64,000 nt of DNA, taken from NCBI RefSeq assembly GCF_964030845.1, contig NZ_OZ034983.1, positions 2,108,001-2,172,000 on the forward strand. The letters are read 5' to 3'. Below are positions 33,458-43,052 of this stretch, one piece after another. The DNA comes from Candidatus Fukatsuia endosymbiont of Tuberolachnus salignus. GTDB lineage: Bacteria > Pseudomonadota > Gammaproteobacteria > Enterobacterales > Enterobacteriaceae. Positions within the stretch are counted from its first letter, which is position 1; every line of letters starts with the position of its first letter. The notes below the pieces were generated by a model. That model saw only the letters and a list, made by a program, of their open reading frames with translations, ran no database searches and was not told where the DNA came from. The position numbers and the translations under genes are program-made.

Positions 33458-34555
33458 TATACCCAAGTGAAATCAAGATGCAGGATTTAGCGCCTGGCAA
33501 TTATCGTTTAAGCGAGATACCAGAGAACTTGCCATTTGTGGTAGCTTCACCTCAAAGAAGTTTAAGATATCGTTCTTAAAACTCTGTTTAGATGGGTAAT
33601 ATCTATTGTTTCGTGTTTGCTCATTCATCACCTTCCACAATCGCTCTATCGGGTTTAGATTCGGGCTATACGGCGGAAGGTAATGAAGCTGGATATTCAA
33701 CGTAAGCGCGGCGTCTTGCACAAGCTGTGAACGGTGATAGCCTGCACCCTCGAGGATCACATGTGCCGTTGTCGTGATGGGATAATGCGCGCGAATGGCA
33801 GACAGGAAGTGAACCACATTTTCGCTGTTAATCGTCTCATCATCACGGATTATGGGGTTAGCCACATTCTGGATGTTCAAGGCTCCCATGATATTCAACC
33901 GCGTTCTGCTCCCGGTGGTCTCTATCGTTTTATTCTGGCCTTTTCGTATCCAGCCGTAGCTTATTTTGGTGGCTTGTGTCGGATGAACGGCATCAATAAA
34001 CAGTATGGGGTCATTACCCGCGGCGTCTTTCAATTCGCTGTAGGTCTTTATAAATTGCTGCTGTTTCTCAACGTCAAATTTATGCGGAACACCTTTCGGC
34101 TTTTTATAGCTAAAGCCATGCTGCTTCAACCCTTTATACAGACCTGATACGGTAAAGGTGATGTTCCAGCGTCCAGCGATATACGCCACAATTTGGTGAT
34201 TGTGGTGGTAGAGCGGCTGGGTGAGATGTTCAACCAGCGACGTGGTCTGTTCCGCATTGAGATAGCCATCGGAGCCGCCATTTTCAGGCTTGAGCTTGTT
34301 GAGTTTATGATAGTCTGTAAGGTGGCGCCGCACCGTGGTTTCATTAATGAGCTGTGAGTGAGCAATCATAGGGGGAGTCCAGCCGTCTGCGGACAACAAA
34401 ACACACCGGATCCTGTCACAGACACGGCGGTCATGGCTTTGACGATGTTGGGCTTCGAGGGTAATTTTCTGGTCAGCAGTCAGCTCTATTTTCATGGCTA
34501 TGAGCATGATCCTTATCGACTTCAAAATCAAGCATCTTCATTGATCACGGGTATA
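33458..34555 (-). mobile_element. IS630 family element (long type), copy 2
   Basis: Same TATACCC ends and gene as 26065-27162, in reverse orientation, just downstream of the metalloprotease gene. Confidence 0.9.
33473..34507 (-). CDS. IS630 family transposase, copy 2, intact
   Basis: Differs from copy 1 by one residue (KGQNKT for KGQDKT). Start chosen as in copy 1 (AAGGAT before the ATG at 34507). Confidence 0.9.
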   Translation of the reverse strand: MLIAMKIELTADQKITLEAQHRQSHDRRVCDRIRCVLLSADGWTPPMIAHSQLINETTVRRHLTDYHKLNKLKPENGGSDGYLNAEQTTSLVEHLTQPLYHHNHQIVAYIAGRWNITFTVSGLYKGLKQHGFSYKKPKGVPHKFDVEKQQQFIKTYSELKDAAGNDPILFIDAVHPTQATKISYGWIRKGQNKTIETTGSRTRLNIMGALNIQNVANPIIRDDETINSENVVHFLSAIRAHYPITTTAHVILEGAGYHRSQLVQDAALTLNIQLHYLPPYSPNLNPIERLWKVMNEQTRNNRYYPSKQSFKNDILNFFEVKLPQMASSLVSRLNDNCQALNPAS

Positions 34556-34681
34556 GAGATACTTCCCAACCCCTCTGTCTTTTTATGTGAGTCAAAGTTC
34601 AACTCTGATGTGTCCCTGAAGAGAAAAAACCAGTGAATGCCCCTCCAGACGTTTTTGTGTTTGCACACAATGTGTACGGAA

Positions 34682-34785
34682 TATAGCAAGCGCCATGTAA
34701 CGTGATCACTTTTGTTAATAAATATTAATTAATATCAATATGTTATTTCTGATTTTCATAATCAACTTATACGGCTCCTGCTATA
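34682..34785 (+). repeat. 104-bp MITE, copy 4
   Basis: TATAGCAAGCGCC... to ...GGCTCCTGCTATA, same length and core as the other three copies. It abuts the cut end of an IS4-type transposase fragment. Confidence 0.88.
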
Positions 34786-34786
34786 G

Positions 34787-35068
34787 CGCGCTCTCGCTCA
34801 CTCTCTCATTGCTAAAAAATCGATAAGCTCCTTTGGCCTGTGACCAGGAGCCATGACAGCTTGGGTAAATTGAACCTGACGCTTTTGATGATAATAAGCC
34901 CGCTGTTTCAAAAAAACGCTCTTTAAGGCGTTTATCTCCGAAATCAATTTGATGAAATTCTTCCCGGATCCACTCATTCCCATTACCCGTTACTGTTTTC
35001 ATGTGCCTGTTTCCTGATTTAACTATTGACTCTACCAATAATCCAATTTCACCTGAATCATTTTTCAT
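34787..35068 (-). pseudogene. IS4 (Tn5-type) transposase, N-terminal fragment
   Basis: Reads EWIREEFHQIDFGDKRLKER, FFETAGLLSSKASGSIYPSC and AKGAYRFFSNERVSES, the DNA-binding N-terminal domain of Tn5/IS50-like transposases. The catalytic part is missing; the MITE starts where it ends. Confidence 0.75.
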
Positions 35069-35094
35069 TCAACGTTGTGGGTAAAAGTGAGAAC

Positions 35095-35214
35095 TGAACC
35101 CGATTGAGCACAAATGGGCTCAGGCTAAAGCCCTTCGTAGGAAATGACAATGCGATATCGACACTCTCTTTTCTGACCCTTTATTTTGAATCAATTTATA
35201 CGGCTATAGCCATA
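35095..35214 (+). mobile_element. 3' end of an IS630-type short element
   Basis: Matches the last ~120 bases of the 885-bp element (PIEHKWAQAKALRRK, then the right end ...ACGGCTATAGCCATATG). Confidence 0.85.
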
Positions 35215-35448
35215 TGGGTCGTACAAAAAGGGGCTCAACAGCAAGATACACTTGGCCGTGGATGCGCAGGGTATGCCGGTCAGAGCGATTATTACATCAG
35301 GTACCACAGCGGATTGTACAGAAGCTAAGCGCTTGATGGAGGGAATAACAGCAGAAAATCTGCTGGCCGACAAGGGCTATGATAGTGATGAGATTGTCAG
35401 ACAAGCTGAAGAAGCGAATATGCAGGTGGTGATCCCACCTAAACACGA
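35215..35448 (+). pseudogene. IS5 (IS427-group) transposase, internal fragment
   Basis: Reads GRTKRGLNSKIHLAVDAQGM, PVRAIITSGTTADCTEAKRL, MEGITAENLLADKGYDSDEI and ANMQVVIPPK, the catalytic core of an IS427-group transposase with its second Asp (LADKGYDSD). It has neither ends nor N terminus and is cut by the IS701-like element. Confidence 0.8.
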
Positions 35449-36486
35449 GTTTCGCACTGTAATAAATGATGGTAAAAGGGGAGTAGAAAAAAAGATAAGA
35501 ATGGTAATGAGATGTCAGGTTATCCCTGTACGAAAGACCTTTATAAAGCATTTTTACAAGCGAGTCGTGTGAGATATTCTAGTCTGGCGTTGTCAGAAGT
35601 GAGCCCGTCGAGGGTATCCCATGATAGCGTAATTTGCAGGTTAAAGAACCGCTGTTTTCGTCCCAAAGAGTTGTGGCAACTTGTCGCGCCCTCGATTGAG
35701 CGGGGAGCGCCTTGTTTAGTGATTGCGGCTGATACTGTGCTAGCAAAAAAACGGAGTAAGAAGATAGAGCTGTTTAATTATCAATATTCTGGTAATGAAC
35801 AGGGTGTTATAGCCGGTATTGGTTTGGTTAATCTGCTGTGGCAGGGTCTTGAAACGGGAGAGTCAGTGCCTATTGACTACCGAATTGACGACAAAGAGAC
35901 CGCCGGAAAAACAAAAAGCTCGCATTTTTGCGACATGCTCAAACTGGCAAAAGCGAGGGGCATAAGCCCTGAAGCGGTGGTGATGGATGCGTGGTATTCA
36001 AGTTTAGATAATCTCAACGCCATTCGTTCTCCTGGCTGGATTGGGGTCACCACGTTGAGAAAGCACCGGATAGTTAATCGTAACGTAACATTAGCCTCAC
36101 TTGATATTCCAGAAGAAGGGCTTTCAGTACACCTGCGGGGCGATGGTTGGGTGACAGTCTTCAAGTTTGTGGCCAAACACGGTTGCATTGATTATGTTGC
36201 TACGAACCAAGAGACCCCCACCCGGAGACAAATTAGTGCTGTCACCGAAGCCCGTCGGTCTGTTGAAGTTTATCATCGGGAAATCACACAAACTTGTGGC
36301 ATAGAACGCTGTCAGGCCCGCACAGGCCGGGCGTAAAGAAATCATATTTTTCTGGCCATGGCTGCCTGGTTTGAACAACATAAACGCCGTCTGTCCGAAA
36401 AAATAACTCTTTACCAACAAAATTGGGCTGTCATTAAAAACGCCATTACTGAACACATCAGATCACTCTTGGCTTCCCCAGGTTAG
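35449..36486 (+). pseudogene. IS701-like DDE transposase, one nonsense codon
   Basis: The frame from 35512 reads SEVSPSRVSHDSVICRLKNR, AADTVLAKKRSKKIELFNYQ, YSGNEQGVIAGIGLVNLLWQ, MDAWYSSLDNLNAIRS and SVEVYHREITQTCGIERCQA, the last carrying the catalytic Glu. A TAA at 36334-36336 interrupts the frame. The same frame continues RNHIFLAMAAWFEQHKRRLS to a stop at 36484-36486, so one base change (probably CAA to TAA) inactivates it. It is the fullest of three copies. Confidence 0.8.
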
Positions 36487-36550
36487 ATCCGTGCGTAACT
36501 CGTGCTTAAAAGAATCGTAAAATTCAACGTGAATATGATAAAGCCCTTTA

Positions 36551-37648
36551 TATACCCGTGATCAATGAAGATGCTTGATTTTGAAGTCGATAAGGATCAT
36601 GCTCATAGCCATGAAAATAGAGCTGACTGCTGACCAGAAAATTACCCTCGAAGCCCAACATCGTCAAAGCCATGACCGCCGTGTCTGTGACAGGATCCGG
36701 TGTGTTTTGTTGTCCGCAGACGGCTGGACTCCCCCTATGATTGCTCACTCACAGCTCATTAATGAAACCACGGTGCGGCGCCACCTTACAGACTATCATA
36801 AACTCAACAAGCTCAAGCCTGAAAATGGCGGCTCCGATGGCTATCTCAATGCGGAACAGACCACGTCGCTGGTTGAACATCTCACCCAGCCGCTCTACCA
36901 CCACAATCACCAAATTGTGGCGTATATCGCTGGACGCTGGAACATCACCTTTACCGTATCAGGTCTGTATAAAGGGTTGAAGCAGCATGGCTTTAGCTAT
37001 AAAAAGCCGAAAGGTGTTCCGCATAAATTTGACGTTGAGAAACAACAGCAATTTATAAAGACCTACAGCGAATTGAAAGACGCCGCGGGTAATGACCCCA
37101 TACTGTTTATTGATGCCGTTCATCCGACACAAGCCACCAAAATAAGCTACGGCTGGATACGAAAAGGCCAGGATAAAACGATAGAGACCACCGGGAGCAG
37201 AACGCGGTTGAATATCATGGGAGCCTTGAACATCCAGAATGTGGCTAACCCCATAATCCGTGATGATGAGACGATTAACAGCGAAAATGTGGTTCACTTC
37301 CTGTCTGCCATTCGCGCGCATTATCCCATCACGACAACGGCACATGTGATCCTCGAGGGTGCAGGCTATCACCGTTCACAGCTTGTGCAAGACGCCGCGC
37401 TTACGTTGAATATCCAGCTTCATTACCTTCCGCCGTATAGCCCGAATCTAAACCCGATAGAGCGATTGTGGAAGGTGATGAATGAGCAAACACGAAACAA
37501 TAGATATTACCCATCTAAACAGAGTTTTAAGAACGATATCTTAAACTTCTTTGAGGTGAAGCTACCACAAATGGCAAGTTCTCTGGTATCTCGCTTAAAC
37601 GATAATTTCCAGGCGCTAAATCCTGCATCTTGATTTCACTTGGGTATA
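36551..37648 (+). mobile_element. IS630 family element (long type), copy 3
   Basis: Complete element with TATACCC ends and an intact transposase gene. An inverted partial copy starts eight bases further on. Confidence 0.9.
36599..37633 (+). CDS. IS630 family transposase, copy 3, intact
   Basis: Differs from copy 1 by a single residue near the C terminus (DNFQAL for DNCQAL). All motifs are as in copy 1. Confidence 0.9.
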   Translation: MLIAMKIELTADQKITLEAQHRQSHDRRVCDRIRCVLLSADGWTPPMIAHSQLINETTVRRHLTDYHKLNKLKPENGGSDGYLNAEQTTSLVEHLTQPLYHHNHQIVAYIAGRWNITFTVSGLYKGLKQHGFSYKKPKGVPHKFDVEKQQQFIKTYSELKDAAGNDPILFIDAVHPTQATKISYGWIRKGQDKTIETTGSRTRLNIMGALNIQNVANPIIRDDETINSENVVHFLSAIRAHYPITTTAHVILEGAGYHRSQLVQDAALTLNIQLHYLPPYSPNLNPIERLWKVMNEQTRNNRYYPSKQSFKNDILNFFEVKLPQMASSLVSRLNDNFQALNPAS

Positions 37649-37655
37649 TGCCAGC

Positions 37656-38068
37656 CCTGATACGGTAAAGGTGATGTTCCAGCGTCCAGCGATATACGCC
37701 ACAATTTGGTGATTGTGGTGGTAGAGCGGCTGGGTGAGATGTTCAACCAGCGACGTGGTCTGTTCCGCATTGAGATAGCCATCGGAGCCGCCATTTTCAG
37801 GCTTGAGCTTGTTGAGTTTATGATAGTCTGTAAGGTGGCGCCGCACCGTGGTTTCATTAATGAGCTGTGAGTGAGCAATCATAGGGGGAGTCCAGCCGTC
37901 TGCGGACAACAAAACACACCGGATCCTGTCACAGACACGGCGGTCATGGCTTTGACGATGTTGGGCTTCGAGGGTAATTTTCTGGTCAGCAGTCAGCTCT
38001 ATTTTCATGGCTATGAGCATGATCCTTATCGACTTCAAAATCAAGCATCTTCATTGATCACGGGTATA
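37656..38068 (-). mobile_element. IS630 family element (long type), copy 4, 5' part only
   Basis: Holds the left end (...GATCACGGGTATA at 38068) and the first ~125 codons of the transposase up to WNITFTVSGL, then breaks off. It is placed head-on against copy 3 and lies at the edge of an IS701-like fragment. Confidence 0.88.
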
Positions 38069-38680
38069 TAAAGCATTTTTACAAGCGAGTCGTGTGAGAT
38101 ATTCTAGTCTGGTGTTGTCAGAAGTGAGCCCGTCAAGGGTATCCCATGATAGCGTAATTCGCAGGTTAAAGAGCCGCTGTTTTCGTCCCAAAGAGTTGTG
38201 TCAACTTGTCGCGCCCTCGATTGAGCGTGGAGCGCCTTGTTTAGTGATTGCGGCTGATACTGTGCTAGCAAAAAAACGGAGTAAGAAGATAGAGCTGTTT
38301 CATTATCAATATTCTGGTAATGAACAGGGTGTTATAGCCGGTATTGGTTTGGTTAATCTGCTGTGGCAGGGTCTTGAAACGGGAGAGTCAGTGCCTATTG
38401 ACTACCGAATTGACGACAAAGAGACCGCCGGAAAAACAAAAAGCTCGCATTTTTGCGACATGCTCAAACTGGCAAAAGCGAAGGGCATAAGCCCTGAAGC
38501 GGTGGTGATGGATGCGTGGTCAAGTTTAGATAATCTCAACGCCATTCGTTCTCCTGGCTGGATTGGGGTCACCACGTTGAGAAAGAACCGGATAGTTAAT
38601 CGTAACGTAAAATTAGCCTCACTTGATATTCCAGAAGAAGGGCTTTCAGTCCTTCCTGCTCTCGAACACTGAGGACGTTA
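38069..38680 (+). pseudogene. IS701-like transposase fragment, copy 3
   Basis: Matches 35545-36125 (SEVSPSRVSHDSVIRRLKSR to LDIPEEGLSV) with a one-codon deletion (DAWSSLD for DAWYSSLD). Both ends are missing, including the catalytic Glu. From 38681 to 38914 nothing recognisable is seen. Confidence 0.8.
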
Positions 38681-38914
38681 CGCCGAAAATCAACGGAATA
38701 ACTCATCTTTAGCTCATTTGGATTATTTTTTATATTATAATTAAAGTTAAAGTGCACAGCTATATCAAGCGGTATAAAGCCCTTGAATTTGTGTCAAAAA
38801 TTAATTGACCAGAACAAATTTTGCCCACATTAATCAACTGTTGGCTATGTGACTGGTAAAAGTGGCAGACCTGCGTTCCCTTCGTCAATTAAGGTAACGA
38901 CTGCACTTTTAGTG

Positions 38915-40576
38915 CTATGCAGTCAGCAGCTCTTTTGCATTGGCCAGTGTGTTTTTTGTGATCTCGCCCCCACCAAGAAGACGTGCCAATTCTTGCAATC
39001 GGCTTTTTTTATCAAGCCGATACATGTGAGTTTCTACTTCATTGCCATCAGTTTGCTTGCTAACAAAAAAATGTTGATGACCACAACCTGCAACTTGTGG
39101 AAGATGAGTCACACACATTACCTGAGTTGATTCCCCTAATTGGCGCAGTAAGCGACCAACAATGGCAGCAGTTCGGCCACTAATACCAACATCAACTTCA
39201 TCAAAAATTAATGCGGGAGTATCCATTTTGCGAGCAGTGATCACTTGAATGGCTAACGCGATACGTGAAAGTTCGCCACCCGAGGTAATTTTAACTAGAG
39301 GCTGTGATGGCTGACCTGGATTCGTGGTAACGCAAAATTCAATGCGACTCGCTCCATCAGCGCTGAGGGACTCTGGTTCAAAGAATGTAGCTATAGTAAA
39401 TTGACCATGAGGCATAGCAAGCTGATTCATACTTTCAGTAAGTAAAGTCGCCAGTTCTTGTGCATAATATTGGCGTTTACGATGTAGTTGATCAGCTATC
39501 TCCAAAGCGTGTTGATAATGAGTTTGCACGCTTTGGCTAAGTTGTTGATGATCATTTTCCTGTTGTGCAAGTAGTTGTTGTTCTGCCAAGAGTTGTTGAT
39601 AAAATTGGGGCAATGCTTCAGGAGCAATATGATGTTTCCGCGCTAAATCAAGATGAAGCGCTAACTGCTGTTCCAGTTCATGCAAACGGCCTGGTTCGTT
39701 GTCCAATTGGGCAACATAATTTCTCAGTTCAATGCTGACTTCATCGATCTGAATTAAAGCGTCTTCGAGCATAGTAGGAAAGTTATTGAGTTTATCATCT
39801 ATGTTCGCTAACTCTACGATTTGTTGTTTGACGCTATGGAGTTGGCTAAGAATATCCTGTTGTTCACCATCGGAGAGTGATTGAAGAACCTGTTGGCTAA
39901 TCGACAACAATTGACCTCTATTAGCTAAACGTTTGTATTCCGCATCTATTTGCTCATATTTCCCTACTTTAGGGGCAAGGGCATCGAGCTCTTGGAGGTA
40001 GTATTGCAACAGTTGCTGACGTGAATTAAGTTCAAGTATCTGTTGCTGATATAGTGCCAGTGCCTGACGACTCTGATGCCAAGTCTGATAAGCGTTTTGC
40101 ATTTTTGCTAACAATACGTGTTGATTAGCGTATGCATCAAGTAACCGTTTTTGGTGTGCAGATTTTAGTAACAACTGATGTGCGTTTTGACCGTGGATCT
40201 GAATTAATAATTGGCCTAACTCACGTAACTGAGAAAGTGGCACAGCTGTCCCATTGATAAAACCTCGTGAGCGACCATCGGCACCGATAACACGGCGTAG
40301 CAGACATTCATCACTGTCATCCAAATGGTGATCTTTCAGCCACTGGCGGGCGGAAAGAGTGTCTATCAGTGAAAAACGTGCGCAAATATTGGCACGTGAT
40401 GTCCCTAAACGTGCCATATTTCCTTCTGAACGAGACCCTAAGCACAAACACAAGGCATCAATGGCTATGGATTTACCTGCGCCGGTTTCTCCAGTAATGG
40501 CGGTCATTCCAGGTTGAAAATCAATTTCCAACTCACGCACGATAGCAAAGTTATGGATAGTTAGTTGAGCTAGCAC
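38915..40576 (-). CDS. recN: DNA repair protein RecN
   Basis: A 553-residue SMC-like ATPase used in double-strand break repair. Walker A is GETGAGKS near residue 30, a long coiled-coil middle is rich in Gln/Leu, and the C-terminal ABC signature reads TSGGELSRIALAIQ with Walker B ALIFDEVDVGISG. Length equals E. coli RecN. The start is GTG at 40576 with AGGAG upstream. Two LexA-type boxes lie 11-44 bases before the start, so SOS control is expected. It stands in the conserved recN-nadK / grpE order. Confidence 0.96.
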   Translation of the reverse strand: MLAQLTIHNFAIVRELEIDFQPGMTAITGETGAGKSIAIDALCLCLGSRSEGNMARLGTSRANICARFSLIDTLSARQWLKDHHLDDSDECLLRRVIGADGRSRGFINGTAVPLSQLRELGQLLIQIHGQNAHQLLLKSAHQKRLLDAYANQHVLLAKMQNAYQTWHQSRQALALYQQQILELNSRQQLLQYYLQELDALAPKVGKYEQIDAEYKRLANRGQLLSISQQVLQSLSDGEQQDILSQLHSVKQQIVELANIDDKLNNFPTMLEDALIQIDEVSIELRNYVAQLDNEPGRLHELEQQLALHLDLARKHHIAPEALPQFYQQLLAEQQLLAQQENDHQQLSQSVQTHYQHALEIADQLHRKRQYYAQELATLLTESMNQLAMPHGQFTIATFFEPESLSADGASRIEFCVTTNPGQPSQPLVKITSGGELSRIALAIQVITARKMDTPALIFDEVDVGISGRTAAIVGRLLRQLGESTQVMCVTHLPQVAGCGHQHFFVSKQTDGNEVETHMYRLDKKSRLQELARLLGGGEITKNTLANAKELLTA

Positions 40577-40586
40577 GGCAAATCTC

Positions 40587-40620
40587 CTGTTAATAAATAC
40601 AATGCTGTATTTATTAACAG
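40587..40620 (-). promoter_or_regulatory. Two LexA (SOS) boxes of recN
   Basis: Box 1 at 40605-40620 reads CTGTATTTATTAACAG, an exact CTGT-N8-ACAG. Box 2 at 40587-40602 reads CTGTTAATAAATACAA, one base off. Both lie just upstream of the recN GTG. E. coli recN is also controlled by several LexA boxes. Confidence 0.88.
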
Positions 40621-40663
40621 TATAACCCGTTTTTATCGACAGTAAAGTATTGCTTGCACTTTT

Positions 40664-41536
40664 TTAGAATAATTTTTTTGACCAACTTAATTTGGTACTT
40701 AACGTATTAAAATAACTGTAATTTTTGGGATGAATGAGATCAAGGTGACATTTACTGCGGCTGATCTCTATCTCTTCACCTTTCCGAATGGGCAGAGCAA
40801 TCTGGCTGTCACAAGTGATTTCTAAGTCATTACGGGAAACTTTTAAACGGATAGTGCTGCTACTTTTGATGACCAGTGGCCTTGCCGATAAGGTATGTGG
40901 AAACATTGGCACCAATACGATAGCATCGAGGGTTGATGTTAGAATGGGGCCGCCGGCAGAAAGTGAGTAAGCCGTAGATCCCGTTGGCGTGGCGATAATC
41001 AGTCCATCAGAACGTTGCGAGAAGGCGAAATAATTGTCAATATAAACTTCGAATTCAATCATCTGTACCCTTTTGCGAGAATGTAACACGACTTCGTTGA
41101 TCGCTGTGCTGGGCTTTTTGTGATGGTTGGCATGGAGAACTTTGACCTCTAATAGAAAACGCTGTTCACTTAAGTATTCACCTGCTAGTACCTCAGCAAG
41201 CTGCTGCTGAGCAGTATCTGGATCCAAATCGGTTAAAAAACCAAAGTTACCTCGGTTAACGCCGATCACTTTGATATCATGTTTGGCCAGTACTCGAGCA
41301 GAACAGAGCATATTACCGTCACCACCAACCACAACCGCCAAATCCGCATTTTTACCAATATCTGTTAAGCTACCCACAGTGGCATTGCTTAAAGCGAGAT
41401 CCTTGGCAATTTGTTCTTCAACGATAACCTCGTAGCCCTCGGACTTGAGCCAATGGCATAGCATCTTGTGTGTGTCTAGCGCAGTCTGGTGGCGTGGGTG
41501 CCCAACAATACCAATACAGTTAAATTTTTTCGTCAT
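40664..41536 (-). CDS. nadK: NAD kinase
   Basis: A 290-residue enzyme that phosphorylates NAD to NADP. Motifs: GIVGHPRHQTALDTH at the N terminus, VVVGGDGNMLCSARVLA (the GGDG nucleotide motif) and NRGNFGFLTDLDP. ATG 41536 (MTKKFNC) matches the E. coli start and length; the frame is open to 41617 but that extension would run into the grpE promoter. Confidence 0.95.
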   Translation of the reverse strand: MTKKFNCIGIVGHPRHQTALDTHKMLCHWLKSEGYEVIVEEQIAKDLALSNATVGSLTDIGKNADLAVVVGGDGNMLCSARVLAKHDIKVIGVNRGNFGFLTDLDPDTAQQQLAEVLAGEYLSEQRFLLEVKVLHANHHKKPSTAINEVVLHSRKRVQMIEFEVYIDNYFAFSQRSDGLIIATPTGSTAYSLSAGGPILTSTLDAIVLVPMFPHTLSARPLVIKSSSTIRLKVSRNDLEITCDSQIALPIRKGEEIEISRSKCHLDLIHPKNYSYFNTLSTKLSWSKKLF

Positions 41537-41591
41537 TACCGCCGCTTTCCTCACAGGAATGTTTCCTTCTTTCAACATTGTGACCAATTCC

Positions 41592-41619
41592 CTTGAATCC
41601 ACCGTTTTGATCCCCATAA
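41592..41619 (+). promoter_or_regulatory. Sigma-32 heat-shock promoter of grpE
   Basis: -35 CTTGAA at 41592-41597 and -10 CCCCATAA at 41612-41619, separated by 14 bases, nearly perfect for the RpoH consensus (CTTGAA-N13-17-CCCCATNT). The grpE ATG is at 41662. Confidence 0.9.
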
Positions 41620-41661
41620 TAGACCAACTTGCGAGATTAATGCTAAAACGCGGAGATATCT

Positions 41662-42276
41662 ATGAAGAATGACAATAAAGAACAGAAAACGTCTATCGAT
41701 AAAACGTTGGCAGAAGAAAATAAACAGACAGTTGAGCAGCAAGCAAGCGAAACATTACAGACCGATGATACTGTGGACCAACGTGTTACTGAACTAGAAG
41801 CCCAAATTGCCAAGCTAGAAACGGCATTGGCGGCTGCCGAGAAGAGAGAACGTGAAAGTTTGCCCCGCAAAGAAGCTGAAATCGAAAATATCCGTCGTCG
41901 TGCCGAAAATGATGTCGAAAAAGCTAGAAAATTTGGGCTAGAAAAATTTTCAGGCGAATTATTGCCGGTGATTGACAGTTTGGAAAAAGCATTGTCACTG
42001 GTAGAGAGATCGAATACTGAACTCTTACCCATGATCGAAGGGCTCGAATTGACGCTGAAATCTTTACTGGACACTGTAGGTAAATTTGGTATTGAAATTG
42101 TTGCAGATATTCAGGTGCCGTTTAACCCGGAGTGTCATCAAGCGATGAAATTGTCTGAATCTGATGAAGTTCAGCCGAACTATGTCATCAAGATGATGCA
42201 AAAGGGTTATAAACTCAATGGCCGCTTATTACGTCCAGCGATGGTCGAGGTATCCAAGGGCAAAGCAGAAAGTTAA
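41662..42276 (+). CDS. grpE: Nucleotide exchange factor GrpE
   Basis: A 204-residue DnaK co-chaperone. An acidic, disordered N terminus precedes a long coiled coil (residues ~45-100: VTELEAQIAKLETALAAAEK). The C-terminal beta domain has GIEIVADIQVPFNPECHQAM and VIKMMQKGYKLNGRLLRPAM. It promotes ADP release from DnaK. Divergent from nadK, driven by the sigma-32 promoter at 41592, with a terminator at 42296. Confidence 0.96.
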   Translation: MKNDNKEQKTSIDKTLAEENKQTVEQQASETLQTDDTVDQRVTELEAQIAKLETALAAAEKRERESLPRKEAEIENIRRRAENDVEKARKFGLEKFSGELLPVIDSLEKALSLVERSNTELLPMIEGLELTLKSLLDTVGKFGIEIVADIQVPFNPECHQAMKLSESDEVQPNYVIKMMQKGYKLNGRLLRPAMVEVSKGKAES

Positions 42277-42295
42277 CATTTTTTCCGTGATCATT

Positions 42296-42324
42296 AAGGC
42301 ACTTTTTTCAACAGTGCCTTTTTT
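42296..42324 (+). terminator. Terminator of grpE
   Basis: AAGGCACT and AGTGCCTT arms around TTTTTCAAC, followed by T5, 20 bases after the grpE stop. It may also serve leftward transcripts. Confidence 0.8.
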
Positions 42325-42335
42325 GTGGTGTCAAT

Positions 42336-43016
42336 CTACGCTAGCAGTCCTGGCTGCCAGTCTATCGGCACCAAATTATGCTCTTGCAACAGTTGGTTCG
42401 TTTTCGAAAAATGCTGACAGCCGAAAAACCCCCGATGGGCAGATAAGGGGGATGGATGAGCCGCTTGCAGAATAAAATGACGTTTTGTATCAATCATCCG
42501 TCCTTTTTTTTGTGCATGAGATCCCCACAACAAAAAAATTATGCCTTCTCGATATGTATTCAATGCAGCGATGACCCGGTCAGTAAAAGTTTCCCAGCCA
42601 AGATTTGCATGAGAATGTGCTTTACCTGCTTCAACTGTCAATACCGTATTCAACAGTAGCACACCTTGTTGCGCCCAGCTTTGTAAATAGCCGTGATTAG
42701 GGTATATAAAACCCGGAATATCTGCCTTCAATTCTTTATACATATTCATCAGTGAGGGGGGAATAGGCACGCCAGGTAGCACGGAAAATGATAGGCCATG
42801 TGCTTGATTTGCTCCATGGTAAGGATCTTGCCCGAGGATAACCGCTTTGACTTCCATCAGGGCAGTAAAACGAAAGGCATTGAATACATCTTGCTGCTCA
42901 GGATAGACGACTTTACCCGCATCGCGTTGCTCTGCTACGTAGCTGAGCGTTTTCTGAAAGTAAGACTGTTGTTTTTCCTGGCCAATAACATCGTGCCAAG
43001 TAAGGGGAATCGACAT
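42336..43016 (-). CDS. ung: Uracil-DNA glycosylase
   Basis: A 226-residue base-excision repair enzyme. Motifs: VILGQDPYHGANQAHGLSFS with the catalytic Asp, LLLNTVLTVEAGKAHSHANL, FLLWGSHAQKK and HPSPLSAHRGFFGC with the catalytic His. ATG 43016 (MSIPLTWHDV) matches the family start; an extension to 43052 is unlikely. It removes uracil from DNA, complementing dut in this window. Confidence 0.96.
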   Translation of the reverse strand: MSIPLTWHDVIGQEKQQSYFQKTLSYVAEQRDAGKVVYPEQQDVFNAFRFTALMEVKAVILGQDPYHGANQAHGLSFSVLPGVPIPPSLMNMYKELKADIPGFIYPNHGYLQSWAQQGVLLLNTVLTVEAGKAHSHANLGWETFTDRVIAALNTYREGIIFLLWGSHAQKKGRMIDTKRHFILQAAHPSPLSAHRGFFGCQHFSKTNQLLQEHNLVPIDWQPGLLA

Positions 43017-43052
43017 CCGAGCGTTCCTTTTGCTTTGATTAAATGGTAGCAC

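Noticed and set aside
38849..38914. MTGKSGRPAFPSSIKVTTAL as an IS5/IS4 transposase start
   Set aside because: The resemblance to a GRP...S..I transposase N terminus is limited to a few residues, and the rest of the frame is antisense to recN.
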